Below, in pieces: positions 1 to 12,851 of a stretch of 64,000 nt of DNA. The notes under the pieces are model-generated. The model searched no databases, was not told the DNA's origin, and worked only from the letters and a program-made list of their open reading frames with translations. The position numbers and the translations under genes are program-made. Position 1 is the stretch's first letter. Each line of letters starts with the position of its first letter. The stretch lies in the NCBI GenBank assembly GCA_900618795.1, contig UYJD01000013.1:842537-906536 (forward strand). The letters are read 5' to 3'. This DNA is from Cyanodermella asteris. Taxonomy: Eukaryota; Ascomycota; Lecanoromycetes; Ostropales; Stictidaceae.

Positions 1-1664
1 GAAAGTGGAAACGCGTCCGTTCTCGAAGGTCGAAGGGAGGCACGACTCTCAGAGCAGCGACACGGATTCCAGGAGGAAAGAGAGCCTGAGCGAGCCATGA
101 TGGTTAAGATATGCAAACAAGTCCATGCATGATAGTCCAAGACGAAGGACTGGCACGCATGGCGTTGCGACCTAGGTGGCCTTCTTCCTCAGAGTACCGT
201 CGGATCATGCTCATCCTTCAGCGCATGAACAACGCGCAACAAGGCCAAATGAGGTTCTGAGAAGGGAGAAGCGACAAAGGCGCCGCTGCCGTGCATATGC
301 TATCGGCTGTAAGGCCGGTGTGAGTGCCAGCATGCGAGGTGAAACGCGTGGGAGGCGGTGTTTCAGGTTGCATTATGGACAATGTTGTGAGAAGGCGGCC
401 TCGGGCTTGCCGTCTTCATGCCGATGTCACCCTGCCACTCATCCACCTTCATGCGCTATTTGTTTCGGTAGTATCTGACATGTAGTCCGTTTCTCGACAG
501 GAGCTTGCTTCTGGGACTGACGGATTCGAGTAAGAGATACCTCCAACAGCCTGATTTCATAAACGGTGCACACATCTAGCTTGCGCAACGCGTGGAAGCA
601 CGCCGCTTTTCTGGTTTCATGCCTCAGGCGGCCGCCGGATCTCTTAGACGTCTGTGACAGTGCTTCATCGAGACCTCGAGACCATCGTCACCAAGAATCG
701 GGAGAGACAGTGTATATGGACTGTTTGAAGAACGCTCGCCGCTCGATCTTCCCACATCATTGTCGGCTGGCCAAGGAGGGGCATTGGGGACGAAAACACA
801 ATTAACATTGGACCTTTTTTATCTGCGTTAGGCTCGGGCCAAAAATTCGAGATTAGATTTGTAGACGCAAAGGTGATCGTCGAGGACACAGCAAGAGGAG
901 GCAATGGAAGTACGGGCTGACACCGGTATTTCGTCTACGAAGAAATCGCACTACCTTCTCCGACTACGGGCGACGCATCTGCTATCAGACTCACTTGTAT
1001 CAATCATGGCCGCGAAATTGGACAAGATGAAAACGAATCGCGTGCAGGACTACATCGGGCGGGAAGGGGAGCAAGTCATCGGCGCGACTATTGCATTCAA
1101 GTCAACATCCAAGGCCACTTGAGGCCACATCTGGGCCATCTCATTTACTGTTACATGAGCGCGTGTCGAAACGACAGTTCGGTAAGTAGTAATCGGCAAA
1201 GATAGGGGTGATCATGGCGCAGTGGGCAATAAACGTAGGCCATGGTGTGACGCCCGGCTCCTCAAAATGAGGTACGATGTACTGATACTGCTGTAAATGA
1301 TTTTGCGCACAGAGAGCTAGACGCTTATCTGCTGCGACATCTGTCTATTCAAATGGTTTCGCACGTATCCACGCCAACAAAACAAGTCACAAAGCATTCC
1401 ATAATTTGGTGCAAACCACAACGTATTGTGTATTCGGTAAAGGTCCAAATGGACGACACTTGCTTAGTTCGTAAGATCTTAGTTATGCATCAATCATGCT
1501 CCCATGGCCACTCAAAAATTGAAAAGCAGACCCGGTGAAATAACGCCTGGTGGAGGTCCTCTCCCTAGCTTGTTCGAATGGTTTGCCCGACCTCTTTGTT
1601 GATACCATCATTCCAGCTGAACAACAAAGTCCTTCGGCGGTTTGATGAGGGCGAGCCTCGTGTC
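1..1664. other. No gene recognised; downstream flank of the E2 gene
   Basis: Only short, unrelated open frames (at most about 100 residues) are present on both strands. None has a recognisable domain, signal peptide or plausible splice structure. The right end should hold the 3' untranslated region of the minus-strand E2 gene. An exon of a gene lying to the left of the window cannot be excluded. Confidence 0.5.
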
Positions 1665-2334
<670 letters not shown>

Positions 2335-3304
2335 GTCTGAAGTGTGAAAAGGGTCTGTTCTGGGTGTAGGGAGTGTATGTCGGGGTGGCGGCGAGTGTTG
2401 GTGGTTGGTCAAAGAATCGCAGCAGAGTGGGATGTCAGATCCTGCTCCAAGTCGTTGTCAGCCGAGTGCGGGCGGGCAGAGTGTGTATGTGTGACTCGCA
2501 AGCAACGAGCAATCGCGATGAGTGACGGCGGGTCGGCAAAGACTCACAGTGCAAGAAGATGGCAGCTCAGGTCAAGTCGTGGTTTGCGTAACGGCGGGAG
2601 GAGGAAAAGGGCGAAGATGCAAGTGAAACTGCGGCTTTGGGTGAGCGCATGGGTGGCCGCAAAGCAGCGGCGCCCAAAGAGCGAGGGCGGCCTAAAAATG
2701 GCAGGCGCGCTTCACTGTATTGTCCCTGGTCAGTCGTCACTTCCCCCAGTGGCCATGCGCTCCGCCCGCCGGCAGCGCCACCGCCGCCGCCCGGACGAGC
2801 CAGCAGCTTCTTCGGGCATCCATCGCCGCTCCCTCTGCCGCCAAGCACTTCTATTAGGTTGTCATGATCATTGAGAAGTCGTCACTGAAGCTGACTAATG
2901 TTCGTAACGCTGCGACCGTCACGCACTTTCATCATCTACAATTAATAAGCTCACGGAAAGCAAATATTTTTTGCCTTCATCCATCTTTTCGATACCTGCG
3001 GGCCAGCGGCCTCCACGGCTTTCCCTTGAGCACTTTTACTTGTCTCGTCGTCACGTGCTCACAATGTCTGCGCAAATATCCCCTGTTTTCCCACGTATCG
3101 GACTTCTCACGGACGGCCCGAACAGCAGGTTGTGCCCACCGAACACCTCGTACGGCAAAAACGGCCGCTCGTAGGCAACGTCACTGGGCGCGAGTCCAAG
3201 GACGTCATCTCTGCCCTTGCAGCAACGCTTTGATGCCTCGTCTTGCCTGCTTTGCCGCTTCACATGGCTGGATAATGCTTTGACGCGGTTTTGGGTCGGC
3301 TTAT
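2335..3304. other. Intergenic region, E2 promoter side
   Basis: This holds the 5' flank of the minus-strand E2 gene and the 3' flank of the glutaryl-CoA dehydrogenase gene. Open frames of up to 176 codons on the plus strand are rich in Arg and Ser and resemble no family; I read them as chance frames in GC-rich promoter DNA. Confidence 0.5.
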
Positions 3305-4642
3305 TCAGCAAAATGCCTGGACTCCAGTCATGGCACGTCCCAGGATGAGGCTGTGAATGTCACTTTGGCCTTCATACGTCTGCGTCACGAACAGGTTGGC
3401 CACATGTCGACCAATGCCATACTCGTCACTGGCAGCATTACCTCCGAAAATCTCTTGCAAGTTCCTGGCCCCAATCAGGGCTCGATCGCAGTTTTGGCGC
3501 TTGATCATCGAGATCATTTCCGGAGCCGCTTTGCCTTCGTCCTTTAGTCGTCCAACTTGGTAGGCGGCCAGTAGACCGTATGCCGCATCTGTCATGGCAT
3601 CTGCGAGCTTCTTCTGCACCAGTTGGTATTTAGCGATTGGGTTGTTCTTGAACTGCTTGCGCTCCAGCGCGTAGGTGCGGGCTCGAGAAATGCAGTCTTC
3701 GAGCGCGCCCATTGTGCCCCATGCGATTCCAAAACGAGCAGAATTGAGGCAGCCGAAAGGTCCGCTTAGGCCTTCAACCTCGGGGAACATGTTGGCCACA
3801 GGCACAGGACAGTCGTCAAGCTGGATCATGCCGGTGATAGAGGCGCGTAGTCCGTTCTTGTGCTTGATTGGAGGTGTCTCCAATGTACCAGGAGGGCACT
3901 CGGAGCGGTCGATCAAGAATCCTCGAATCTTGCCAGTCTCCTGTAGCTTGGCCCATACCAGGCATACATCGGCAATGGGCGAGTTGGTGATCCAGGTCTT
4001 CGCTCCTGCGATTGAGTAGTATCCCTTCTTGGTCGGATGCGGCTTTGCAGTCGTCTCCATCGAACCCGGGTCCGAGCCGTGGTTGGGCTCTGTTAATCCA
4101 AAGCACCCAAGCAACTTGCCCTTGCCCATTTTCTCCAGGTATTTGTCCTTCATCTCCTGGGTCCCGTAGTCGTCAATGCCGCCCATGACCAAGGAGCTCT
4201 GCACCGACATGCCGGATCGGTAGCCAGAGTCGACTCTTTCCACTTCCCGTGTGATCAACCCAGAGGCAACACTGCTGACGCCCGCGCAGCCGTATCCCTT
4301 GATGGTTGCTCCAAGCAAGCCCAGCTCGCCCATCTCTTCAAGAATCTTCCTGTCGTAGTCTTCATTCCTGTACGCCTCTAGCCTGGTTTAGTTACTGAAG
4401 GTAGGTGGCGAACCGAGCAACGTACCCAGCACACGCGGAAGCATACGCTCCTGACAATAGGATCGCGCCGTCTCCGAAATAGCAAGTTCCTCCTCCGTCA
4501 GTAGATTGTTCAGGTTCAAGGGGTCCTCCCACTGGAACTTGGCCGACATGCCACTGGCGCATCTCCGGCCGGCGCAGCTCGCCTGTACGGTAACATTCTG
4601 GGCCAACGGCCGCGAGCTTCTTGCAACAGCGCTTTTGAACAT
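3305..4642 (-). CDS. Glutaryl-CoA dehydrogenase, mitochondrial
   Basis: Two exons (4426-4642 and 3305-4377) flank a 48-bp intron and give 429 residues. The N-terminus ([15 protein letters not shown], Arg/Ser/Ala-rich and without acids) reads as a mitochondrial presequence. The rest is a full acyl-CoA dehydrogenase fold: helical N-domain, middle beta-domain with [13 protein letters not shown] and TWITNSP (flavin and substrate contacts), and C-terminal helical domain. The catalytic glutamate lies in [16 protein letters not shown], the pattern seen in glutaryl-CoA dehydrogenases. The enzyme converts glutaryl-CoA to crotonyl-CoA with FAD in lysine, hydroxylysine and tryptophan breakdown, passing electrons to ETF. 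It is divergent from the F-box gene, with 679 bp between starts. Nothing is odd about the model; the main alternative would be another acyl-CoA dehydrogenase subclass. Confidence 0.93.
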
Positions 4643-5321
4643 TGTTTGATCAGATCAAAGGAAATCAGGAAGGAACGACCAGATGTACGGAACTAGAAGA
4701 AACAAACAGTGGAAAGACAGGGCCGATTAGCCAAAAATGGCGGACCGAGGTCTAGCCAGAGTCTGTGAAGCTTCTCAGCAAGCTGCAGCGAAATGCGGCC
4801 CCGCAAGCCTGCGACCCCGGACTTTCTCAAACGACGCCGCAGGAAACGCGGACCTCAGAAAACACTCTATAGCTCTACTACTTCTATACTATTTCCCCAC
4901 AAGCATGCTGACCTTCGTTCCAAGCTCCTGCCAGAAGAGATATCTCCGATGAGTCTATGCCCAAATTATCGCTTTACAACATGCGGTTTGGCAGAGACAA
5001 AAGCTTATGCTTGGCAAATGTCGCGCAAGCTTGTACACTTCAATCATCGGAGCTTACGAGACTAGACTGTGCTGATTTGACGCGAGCACGCTGAAAGTAG
5101 ATCTGACGATCTTCTTGCTCGAAAATTGCTTGCGTTCAAGCACGGCGACCCAGCAGAGGCAGTCGACAAGGAGACCTTGCTCAATTTCCTCAATTGCAGC
5201 TCGAAAGTGTAATTACATAATCATCGGGTCGCGCTTCAGCTCCATTAGCGTGTAGGTGAGCGTTGTGCAGAAGTTGCAACAACTCTTCGAAAACATCACT
5301 TCAGACCTTCCATCGTGCAAC
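4643..5321. promoter_or_regulatory. Divergent promoter region, dehydrogenase / F-box gene
   Basis: The 679 bp between two divergent starts must hold both promoters. I see no reliable TATA box or named factor site. Short frames here are not supported as genes. Confidence 0.4.
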
Positions 5322-6419
5322 ATGTCTCTCGAGTTCGAATACACAGATGAAATGCTGACTAGGCTGTCCGACCGACCTAGCAATACTGGTATGATCAACG
5401 TCGACATAATTCAGCCAGTGAACCTCCTCATTCCGCCCCGTGAGTCTACACTGGGGCTGTTCGACCATGTTCCAACAGAAATCATGCAGATGATCCTTGT
5501 ACAGTTGGATCTGCAATCTCTCGTACGCTTCTCCCAAGCTTCATCAATAACTCGGTACATGGTCGCATCTCTGCCACGTTACCGCGACATGTCCCGACAA
5601 ATCCCTCGCGTATTGGCTGCCTTGGGTCGGACTGGCCTTGCGCGAGCGCACACAGTACAAGAGCTTTACACGGCGCTCCGTTCGAGCCTGTGTATCTCAT
5701 GCGGACAGTTAGGTCCCTACCTGTTTCTACCGACGTGTGAGAGATGTTGCTTCGAATGCCTCCGTCGGAATCCAGCACTCTGGGTGGTTCCAAAACGACT
5801 CGCATGCAAGATCTTTGCTTTGACTCGGCCACAGGTGAGTGGTCTTCCACGGTTACGCTTGATTGCCGGTCGATATTACATCAGTATCATCAAAGACTAT
5901 CGAAGACGACTACACCTGGTAAGCGTGAAAGCGGCGAAACAGCTTGCAATGTCCTCCGGGTGGCTTGTACCTAGCGCACCAGAACCGCCACCGAACGTGA
6001 CATGCACGTGGTCGCAGCGCGAGATCATCGAGTTTCATCAGGCGCGAAACTTTCAAAACGCCTGTCTTGATTCGTCCTTTACAAGCGATCCAGCACTTTT
6101 ACCATCGGGGCGGAACGAAGTCAACGATGAATATAATGGCACTGCTTCCATCCTGTTCCCATTTCTGACGGCCGGAGGAACCATTGAACATGGACATTCA
6201 TGTCGGGGTTGCGCCAGGCTTTATTTGAATCACAAGCTGGGCCGAGTTACAGACAGTGACATACCCGATTTCCCTCCCGTGGGTGTTCATCCCAGGGAAT
6301 TTTTACGTGCACGAATGCGAAGGGTCTGGTCTCGATTAGAATTCAAACATCATGTACGGGAATGCCCCGGTCTTAGATTATATAGAGACGATATCCTTGG
6401 CGAGACTCAAACGCTTTGA
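5322..6419 (+). CDS. F-box protein, fungal, with cysteine-rich middle region
   Basis: A single-exon frame of 365 codons from the first ATG (5322); the frame is open upstream to 5256 but has only a GTG there. Residues about 45-90 (LFDHVPTEIMQMILVQLDLQ and following) are an F-box: Pro-Thr-Glu, then alternating hydrophobics and a Leu-rich second helix. F-boxes bind Skp1 and bring a target to SCF ubiquitin ligases. After it comes a cysteine cluster (LCISCGQ, then PTCERCCFECLRR) and later HSCRGCARLYLNHK, which might bind zinc; no such family is recognised. The C-terminus is basic and probably contacts the target. The substrate is unknown. Proteins of this layout (F-box plus CxxC pairs) are common as fungal hypothetical proteins. 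Confidence 0.75.
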   Translation: MSLEFEYTDEMLTRLSDRPSNTGMINVDIIQPVNLLIPPRESTLGLFDHVPTEIMQMILVQLDLQSLVRFSQASSITRYMVASLPRYRDMSRQIPRVLAALGRTGLARAHTVQELYTALRSSLCISCGQLGPYLFLPTCERCCFECLRRNPALWVVPKRLACKIFALTRPQVSGLPRLRLIAGRYYISIIKDYRRRLHLVSVKAAKQLAMSSGWLVPSAPEPPPNVTCTWSQREIIEFHQARNFQNACLDSSFTSDPALLPSGRNEVNDEYNGTASILFPFLTAGGTIEHGHSCRGCARLYLNHKLGRVTDSDIPDFPPVGVHPREFLRARMRRVWSRLEFKHHVRECPGLRLYRDDILGETQTL

Positions 6420-6803
6420 TATATACAATCATAATGTGTGGTAGCGCGTCCTCCTTTCCGAATGAAACATTAGAGGCTCCCTTTTTGCGCTTTCGATATT
6501 GAAGGCATCATGTTCTGGAACGCTAGGATTCGTTGTGGAAGGTCAGGCCAACTACATCGTCCGATGAGATCTGCTTTCCTGGACATTGACAACTGATTTA
6601 CCTCAACATCGCACACGTGGTATGTTCTATGCACAGTTTGCCACTTGCATACCGCCGCCATTCCCAACATATTGCAGGCTTCCTTTGCCATCTCCGGTCC
6701 ATGTCTTCTTGCCCATGTCTCATACAGACGGCCGAAGCATCATCATTGTACATTGACAAAGCAACCGGTGCCGAAATTGAAGATCCATCCTCGCAGAGCG
6801 CAA
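6420..6803. other. Convergent intergenic spacer
   Basis: The 384 bp between the F-box stop and the eIF2B-epsilon stop hold two 3' untranslated regions. No gene is seen. Confidence 0.6.
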
Positions 6804-9107
6804 TTACCCGTCATCGCTTTCTTCCTCTTCACTCTCGTCCTCATCATCATCATCGTCCTCCTCATCGCTCTCTTCCTGCAAGTGCTCCACTAATCTCGCC
6901 GCTTGTCGTCTCCCTTGCTTGGCTTCTCCGCCTCCTTCCTCCCACCACCTCAAGATCGCATCTTCGCCCACCACATCTGCATTATAAGCCGCCGTAACCG
7001 CAAATGCCAGCACGCTCTCCCCTTTCTCCCTTCCCTCGCAGTGCCCTTCCACGCCCTTCAACACCTCAACCTCGTCTCTAACCATGCTATCCTCACCATC
7101 ACCGGTGCGAATGCCCATCTGTCTCAAGATCTTGCCACCGTACGTTTTGAAGATAGTGTTGGCAGCTTCGCCACCGCTGACCCCTTCGTCGAGATGCATG
7201 GTGAATATGCGACGCATAAAGGCGCCGACGAGCGCTTCGCGGATGGCACTGTCGGATGCGTCGGCGGTGAGACGCTGGTTCATCACGTCGAGGTGAATTA
7301 CGTCGGCGGATTGAGACTGAGTCATACCATCGAGGACCGAGGCAGAGACTTCACTTATAAAGTCGGTGCGGGCAGCTGCGCCAGCTGCGTCTGACATGGA
7401 CGAGGACGTGCTGAGACGACGGGGGCCGTCGAAGGGAACGCCATCGCCGCCTGCAGGTAGAATGTCGGACTCGTCGTCGGAATGAAGTGTTGAAATTGAG
7501 GTCATGGTTGCCAGTGAGGCGGAGGAGAGATTGGAACTTGAGTACAGACGGGCTGAGGCTACCGAGCGGACTGATTTGTCGTCCGAGTCGGGTTCGTATT
7601 GTAAATTCGCAGGATCAGCTTTGATCTGAGACGAATCTGAAATTTGAGAATTGGGGAGGACGAGCCGGGATGCGGCAGTGACGGTTTTGTTATCGGCGAC
7701 GCGGACGGCAAAGGAGACGAGAGAGCCTGGTTCGAGGACGACGTGTTTGCCAATGACTGCCTCTGAGGCGATGACCGAGTTCGAAATTACGGCGCCGTCT
7801 TCGATCAGGACGTTGTCCCAGATATGGCTGCCAGTGATGCGCACGTTCTTGCCTATGATTGAACCTCGCCCGATGACACTGCCAGTAATCTCGCTACCTT
7901 CCGCAATGCTGGTGTCGGTGCCGATGACACTATGCTTGAGGATTCGGCTACCTCGCGCTAGGACCACACCACGTTCGGTGTAGATCTTGCCTTTGTGTAA
8001 TTTGTACGTCTGATTGAGGAGATTGCTGTCGGGCCTCATAGGGTACGTCCAGCCTTCGATGATGTCTTTGCTGACAGAGTCGTAGGACCTAATGCTCTTA
8101 ACTCTTGCGGCGTAACCTTCTGTGACAATATGTGTGTGCAGCTTCTTGCCGTTCAACTCGTAATCTTTGAGCACACCATAGAGGAAGCTCGTCCGCATCG
8201 ATTGATAGTCGAAATTGTCGGACCAGAGCGAAAGGACATCCGGTGTGCAGATGTCGATGTGTGGATCGATCAAGTCAGTCCGCACATCAATTTCGTCATG
8301 ATCGTTCAACAGATCCGGATCAATAGTGATCCTCGACCCAGAGCTAGACCCCTCTGCAGATGGACTGTGACTCCTGCTGCCGGTACTGCTGCTCCGCCTC
8401 CCCTTGCGCTTTCTCCTGGGTCGAACCTCTTCGTAGTGAATGCAGCGGTCGACTGTAGGATCAATGACAAAGACCGAGTGCTTGCTCTGTGACGCAGTTC
8501 GATGCCCGTTTAGCCCCGCCTCTCTCAAGATCATTGTCATGATCGAATTCTGGTCCTTCGCTCTCCTCGCCTTGTGCGCCGCCAAAGCTGGCTCGATGGA
8601 GATGTTGGCGACGACATCTCCCGAGACGAGTAAAAAATCGCTCTTGATGATGTCTCTACCATCCAGATCCCGCATAGCATCGCCAACGGACGTTGCATCG
8701 GATCTCAGAATCTCAACGCTCTCAAACGGTGACGTGGCGGCCATCCAGCGCGAGCGCTCGAGGTACTGCTCGACCTGCTCGAGATGGGCGCCACAGTAGA
8801 CAATGACATCGGTAATTCCGGCCTGAGCCACGAACTCGAGAGTGTACTCGATCAGCGGTGTGTTGGCTAAGGGTAGCAGACACCGTGGTTTTCGGTTCGT
8901 GAAAGGTGCGAATCGTCGTTCGAATGTGTCGGCAAGGACCTGCGGGGATGATTAGCAACGACCGATCTCGTCGCAATGATTGGTATGTTCCGGATGAGCA
9001 GTCGGAGGGTGCCTGTGATTACTTACAACAGCCTGCAGGGCATCTTCGTGCTGCTCGTCCTTTGATTTCTGCTTGGAGGCACCTCCCTTTGCCTTTTTCG
9101 GCGGCAT
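6804..9107 (-). CDS. gcd6: Translation initiation factor eIF2B, epsilon subunit
   Basis: Two exons (9027-9107 and 6804-8939) give 792 residues. The start MPPKKAKGGASKQKSKDEQ leads into VVLADTFERRFAP and PRCLLPLANTPLIEYTLEF, the nucleotidyltransferase-like domain of the epsilon subunit. Next comes a left-handed beta-helix region of hexapeptide repeats (GSEITGSVIGRGSIIGKN, then SHIWDNVLIEDGAVISNS). The C-terminal quarter, with FKTYGGKILRQMGIRTGDGED and ILRWWEEGG, is the W2/eIF5C domain that carries the catalytic surface. A very acidic tail (EESDEEDDDDDEDESEEEE) ends the protein. The factor exchanges GDP for GTP on eIF2 and sets the rate of translation initiation under amino-acid stress. The protein is a little longer than the yeast homologue, mostly in low-complexity linkers. 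Confidence 0.95.
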
Positions 9108-10631
9108 CTCTGCAAAGTGCCCCGCCGAGTCCGGCCTTCAGTGCACTGATCAACCGAGCGTAGAGACGCGACAAGAGAAAAGACGGAAGTTTCCCGATAT
9201 TCGATCTGAATCCAACTGGTTCTGTGGCGGCGTTGGTGGTCGTGAATACTGGACCTGTGAAAGGTGAAAATGGACCCTTCAATACTGGTAATGTCTGGTG
9301 GACGTTTGAGTCATCCAACCACACAAAACACAGGAACGTACCGAGGCGGGCTCACAAAAAGTCTTGACGAAAACACTCAGTCAGCTACCCCCGTAGGTAA
9401 CTCTGTGAATACTATCACGCGTACCTATACCACCACTACTCATAGTAGCTAGAGGTGAACCTTTACTGCTACACACTTACATACCTGTAGAAGTACTCAC
9501 AGCAGTGGCAATCGAAGACGGCAAGGTACCTGCGCAACGATTTCTGTCGGCCCGCCTTGGTTCCTCGTTCACTGCGCTTTGACATTGCGCATCCCGTTAC
9601 ATGCGATTCTCGACGCAGGGACTCGCGTTAAGCTTCGGATTTTCAACGACTTGCTACGAGCCAGATCGCGTAGGCCGAATCACGATTCGACGATTCGCGG
9701 AACGGTATGTACATCCCGGGGCGTCATGGCCGCTTGGCCGTTTCACACCTTACCGAGCAATAATATCTCCGCCTCCACCCAAGGGCAGATCAACGCCCAT
9801 ATTGAATATCACTAACAAAGCCCGTAAATCAAGGACCACTCATTGGGTCGATACTCCTCGCAGCTGTTTGCTAAGACTGATTACTACACGGTCATAGGTC
9901 AAGAGGGATGAAATGGATGCAGCGCAGCTATAGACCGGTCTGGAGCACGGGATATGCAGGGGAGGCGGCGCTTCTAGAATGGAGGGCAGCAGGGAGGATA
10001 AAGGAGAAGCTGCACGCCCTTGCTGCATTCCTGCCTGACTTACATGCGGCTCTTCTCTTTCCGTCTTCATCGTTTGTTGCATTGTGTCTTCAATTCGGCA
10101 CGTCTTTCGTCTGTGCATTTCTCGAAGCACTTCTGGGCCTCTTGCACTTCTGCGCTGCAATGCACTCCCGAATTGGGGATTGTGGCGCCTGCGTTGATTC
10201 AATCATCACTTCTTTGGTCTTTGTCAAGTACATTTGATCAAGTCTATTCCTCACAGCCATCTCCTGTCTCGATCGCGTATACCCCGGGTATGCACAAGAT
10301 AAAGGTAATGTATTCGCGTCTGTGGTCCTCAACCTGGGATCCTTCAGATCCGGTCGAAAGCGATCCGGACCTGCGTGTCTTCGTCCATGTCCCACTGTTT
10401 GGAGGACCGAATTTTCCAGAACAGGCCACTTTCTTCCGCTCGACCACAGCTGACCTCCGGTGTTATGGCCTCCCGGCTCCGTTGCTTGACCAATCAAGTC
10501 GTCTGAACTTGCGTTCGCAGCTTTTTGCAAGTCTCGCTCGTCTCGGATGATTTCGCGTCCTTCCCTTCGGAAACCTGTCATTTGAGCCCATCCCCGGAGG
10601 AACACTGATTGACGATACTGACAAAGCAGCT
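9108..10631. other. Intergenic, eIF2B-epsilon promoter and skn7 3' side
   Basis: Frames up to 181 codons occur but none shows a domain or fits splice signals. The region should hold the promoter of the eIF2B-epsilon gene and the 3' untranslated region of skn7, both on the minus strand. Confidence 0.5.
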
Positions 10632-12851
10632 TCAACCATTTGGTCCCCGACCCATCGGCATTGACTGCATCGGATTACCCATGTTAGGAGGACCTTGCAT
10701 TTGCCCCTGGTGATACATTCGCTGCCGTTTCGGATCTGACATGTCTTCGGCTCCTCCCGTCATGTCGGAAACCTGTCTACGATGACCTGAAATAGGACCA
10801 CCACCTATCCCCATTTGAGGTCCCATAGAGTGGTATCCACCCTGTCCCATTGGCCCACCCTGCATTTGCTGTTGAGGAAATGATCCCGAAGTTGCCGAGG
10901 TCATGCCACCAAACTGCGCAGGAGAGTTCCAATTGCTGGTCAACGTGCTAGGACTGCCTGTTGGCGAGCTTTCATCCTTGAGCGATTGTCCTGCTGAGCG
11001 ATGGCTGATTGACGACGCCGACGCTGGAGGTCCCATCGGATCCACCATTGTGGATGTGTCGTTGGCTTTTTTTAGGTGTTGAAGGTGTTTCTCCAGCATC
11101 TGCAGCAAACCTTCTTTCGTAAAAGGTTTCGGCAACACATCATCCATTCCTAATCATTGTTAGCATCGAATTGACGGATCATCATCCACTATAACACAGC
11201 AGCTTGACGAGAGGGGTTGGACCAACCATGTGAGAAGTACATCGAAATGTCATCACTTCGAATGTTCGAGGTCATTGCCACGATAGGTGTGTTGTCAACT
11301 TGACGGATCAAGTGGCACGCCGACACGCCATCCAGGTTAGGCATAATGATATCCATGAGGATCAGGTCGTACCTCGAACCGCCATTAATCTTGTTGACAG
11401 CTTCCAATCCATCGAAAGCGTTGTCGATCGAACACTTGAACGAATACAAAAACTTGCTACCAATTCTGCGACAAGTTGCATCATCTTCGACGAGGAGGAT
11501 CTGGGGAGGACGAATCCAGCCTGGATCCAAAGGTGCGCTCTTCTTGCGACTGTCGGCAAAGTTGGTACGTGGGTCAGGCTTCGCTTCGGCCGCGGTCGGC
11601 ATGGGATAGGGTATGTTGGGAAGGTGGTCGGCGAACATGGGATCGATGCCGTTGTTGGGGCCGGCAGGATACACGAGGCTGTCAAGCTCTTGCATGTCAT
11701 ATGTGAGCGATCGACTGGAGGCGGTGGATCCTGGCCCCTTCTTCCTCGTGCGCCCGTCTGGTGGAGGGGTCGTTAAACTCATGTTTCGGGTATGCAGTTC
11801 GTTCATCTGCTCAAGATTCTTGAAGTTGAGTTGCGTGTCTGCATTCAAGTCGTGCAATAGCTTGTCCGCATGCGCGAGTGGCGACGCTGGGGCGTCGTCA
11901 TCATCGTCTGGCGCTTGAGCCTGGCCTTGGTTTTGCGGCTGGCTCTGTGCCACGTTGTGACCGTTGTTATTATGAAGGGTGCTTTCCGGATGGTTGGCAA
12001 ACGGGTTACCGATCTTACTGTCTCTTCTGTTCTTGGCATCGACGGTGTGCAAGAAGCTCATCACGTTCTGCATGACATGCTCGTGGTTGACTACTGTCTT
12101 CTGGACCCCAATCAACTCCTGCAGAAGCATTGAATGATGCATACTGAGCTCGTTATATCTTTCCTCCAGATGGCGCAGCTGCTGCTGAGTTGCGACCAGT
12201 TGGGTGTTCAGCATGTCGATCTGTTGTGCGGGGAGGCCGTCCTCCATGCTGTTGTTCACTTTTCGGGGAGCTGGTGCTTTCCTGCGAATATTGTCAAGCG
12301 CATCTTTGTTGTTCGCCTTGAACTCCGGATGTTTGAACTCCCAAGCCTTTGGTTGTCAGCCTTTGCCGTACAAAGCTGTCGATTGCACTTACGCCTGCTC
12401 CATATGGCGATTGTCCATTCTCTTCGTTATTGTGCCGGACTTTGTGAAAGTCATACTTATTCAGCTGTCGAACGAAGCTGGCGAAGTTGGAGTGTTTGAA
12501 GTGTTTCGGCAGGATGTGTTTGGTGAAGCGCTCATTCTGCCGCGTTTTAGTTAGACCGTAGCAGGATTTCGTGAGCACATACCTCTAATACGACGAAGCT
12601 ATCGCCCTCGTCTCCCCACCGCACAACCGTCGCATATGATGGATCTTCCAACATTCTGCGGAACGTAAGCATTTGCTGCGCTAGCATTGGGCACGTTGTT
12701 GCAGCACTGCCAAGGAGTTATCACATACTTGTACAGCTTGCGAACCTGGCAACACGGTCAGCTCAAATAAGTGGGCCAGGCAGTTTAAGTTACTCACAAA
12801 GTCGCTCGAGTTATTGCTGTTGGCGCTGCCATTCTGGCTGTTGTTGTCCAT
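10632..12851 (-). CDS. skn7: Skn7-type transcription factor: HSF DNA-binding plus response-regulator receiver
   Basis: Six exons (12798-12851, 12729-12745, 12583-12655, 12393-12536, 11227-12346, 10632-11149) join in phase to 641 residues. The heat-shock-factor DNA-binding domain (residues about 18-105) is split over five exons: [40 protein letters not shown] and NKYDFHKV are visible. A coiled coil follows (residues about 130-190). The receiver domain starts at [14 protein letters not shown], with acidic pocket D384/D385, phospho-acceptor D428 in [13 protein letters not shown] and K477 in LPKPF. The tail is Gln/Gly/Met-rich. Skn7 receives phosphate from the Sln1-Ypd1 relay and controls oxidative, osmotic and wall-stress genes. 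The 17-bp second exon and the GTTGGT donor of exon 5 are unusual, but both keep phase and restore conserved residues. The upstream neighbour on the opposite strand is a peroxiredoxin. Confidence 0.95.

Noticed and set aside
2344-2874. Plus-strand frame of 176 codons
   Set aside because: Composition typical of GC-rich non-coding DNA (many Arg, Cys, Ser) and it lies in the E2 promoter.
11300-11776. Plus-strand frames across skn7 exon 5
   Set aside because: Antisense shadows of the receiver-domain coding sequence.
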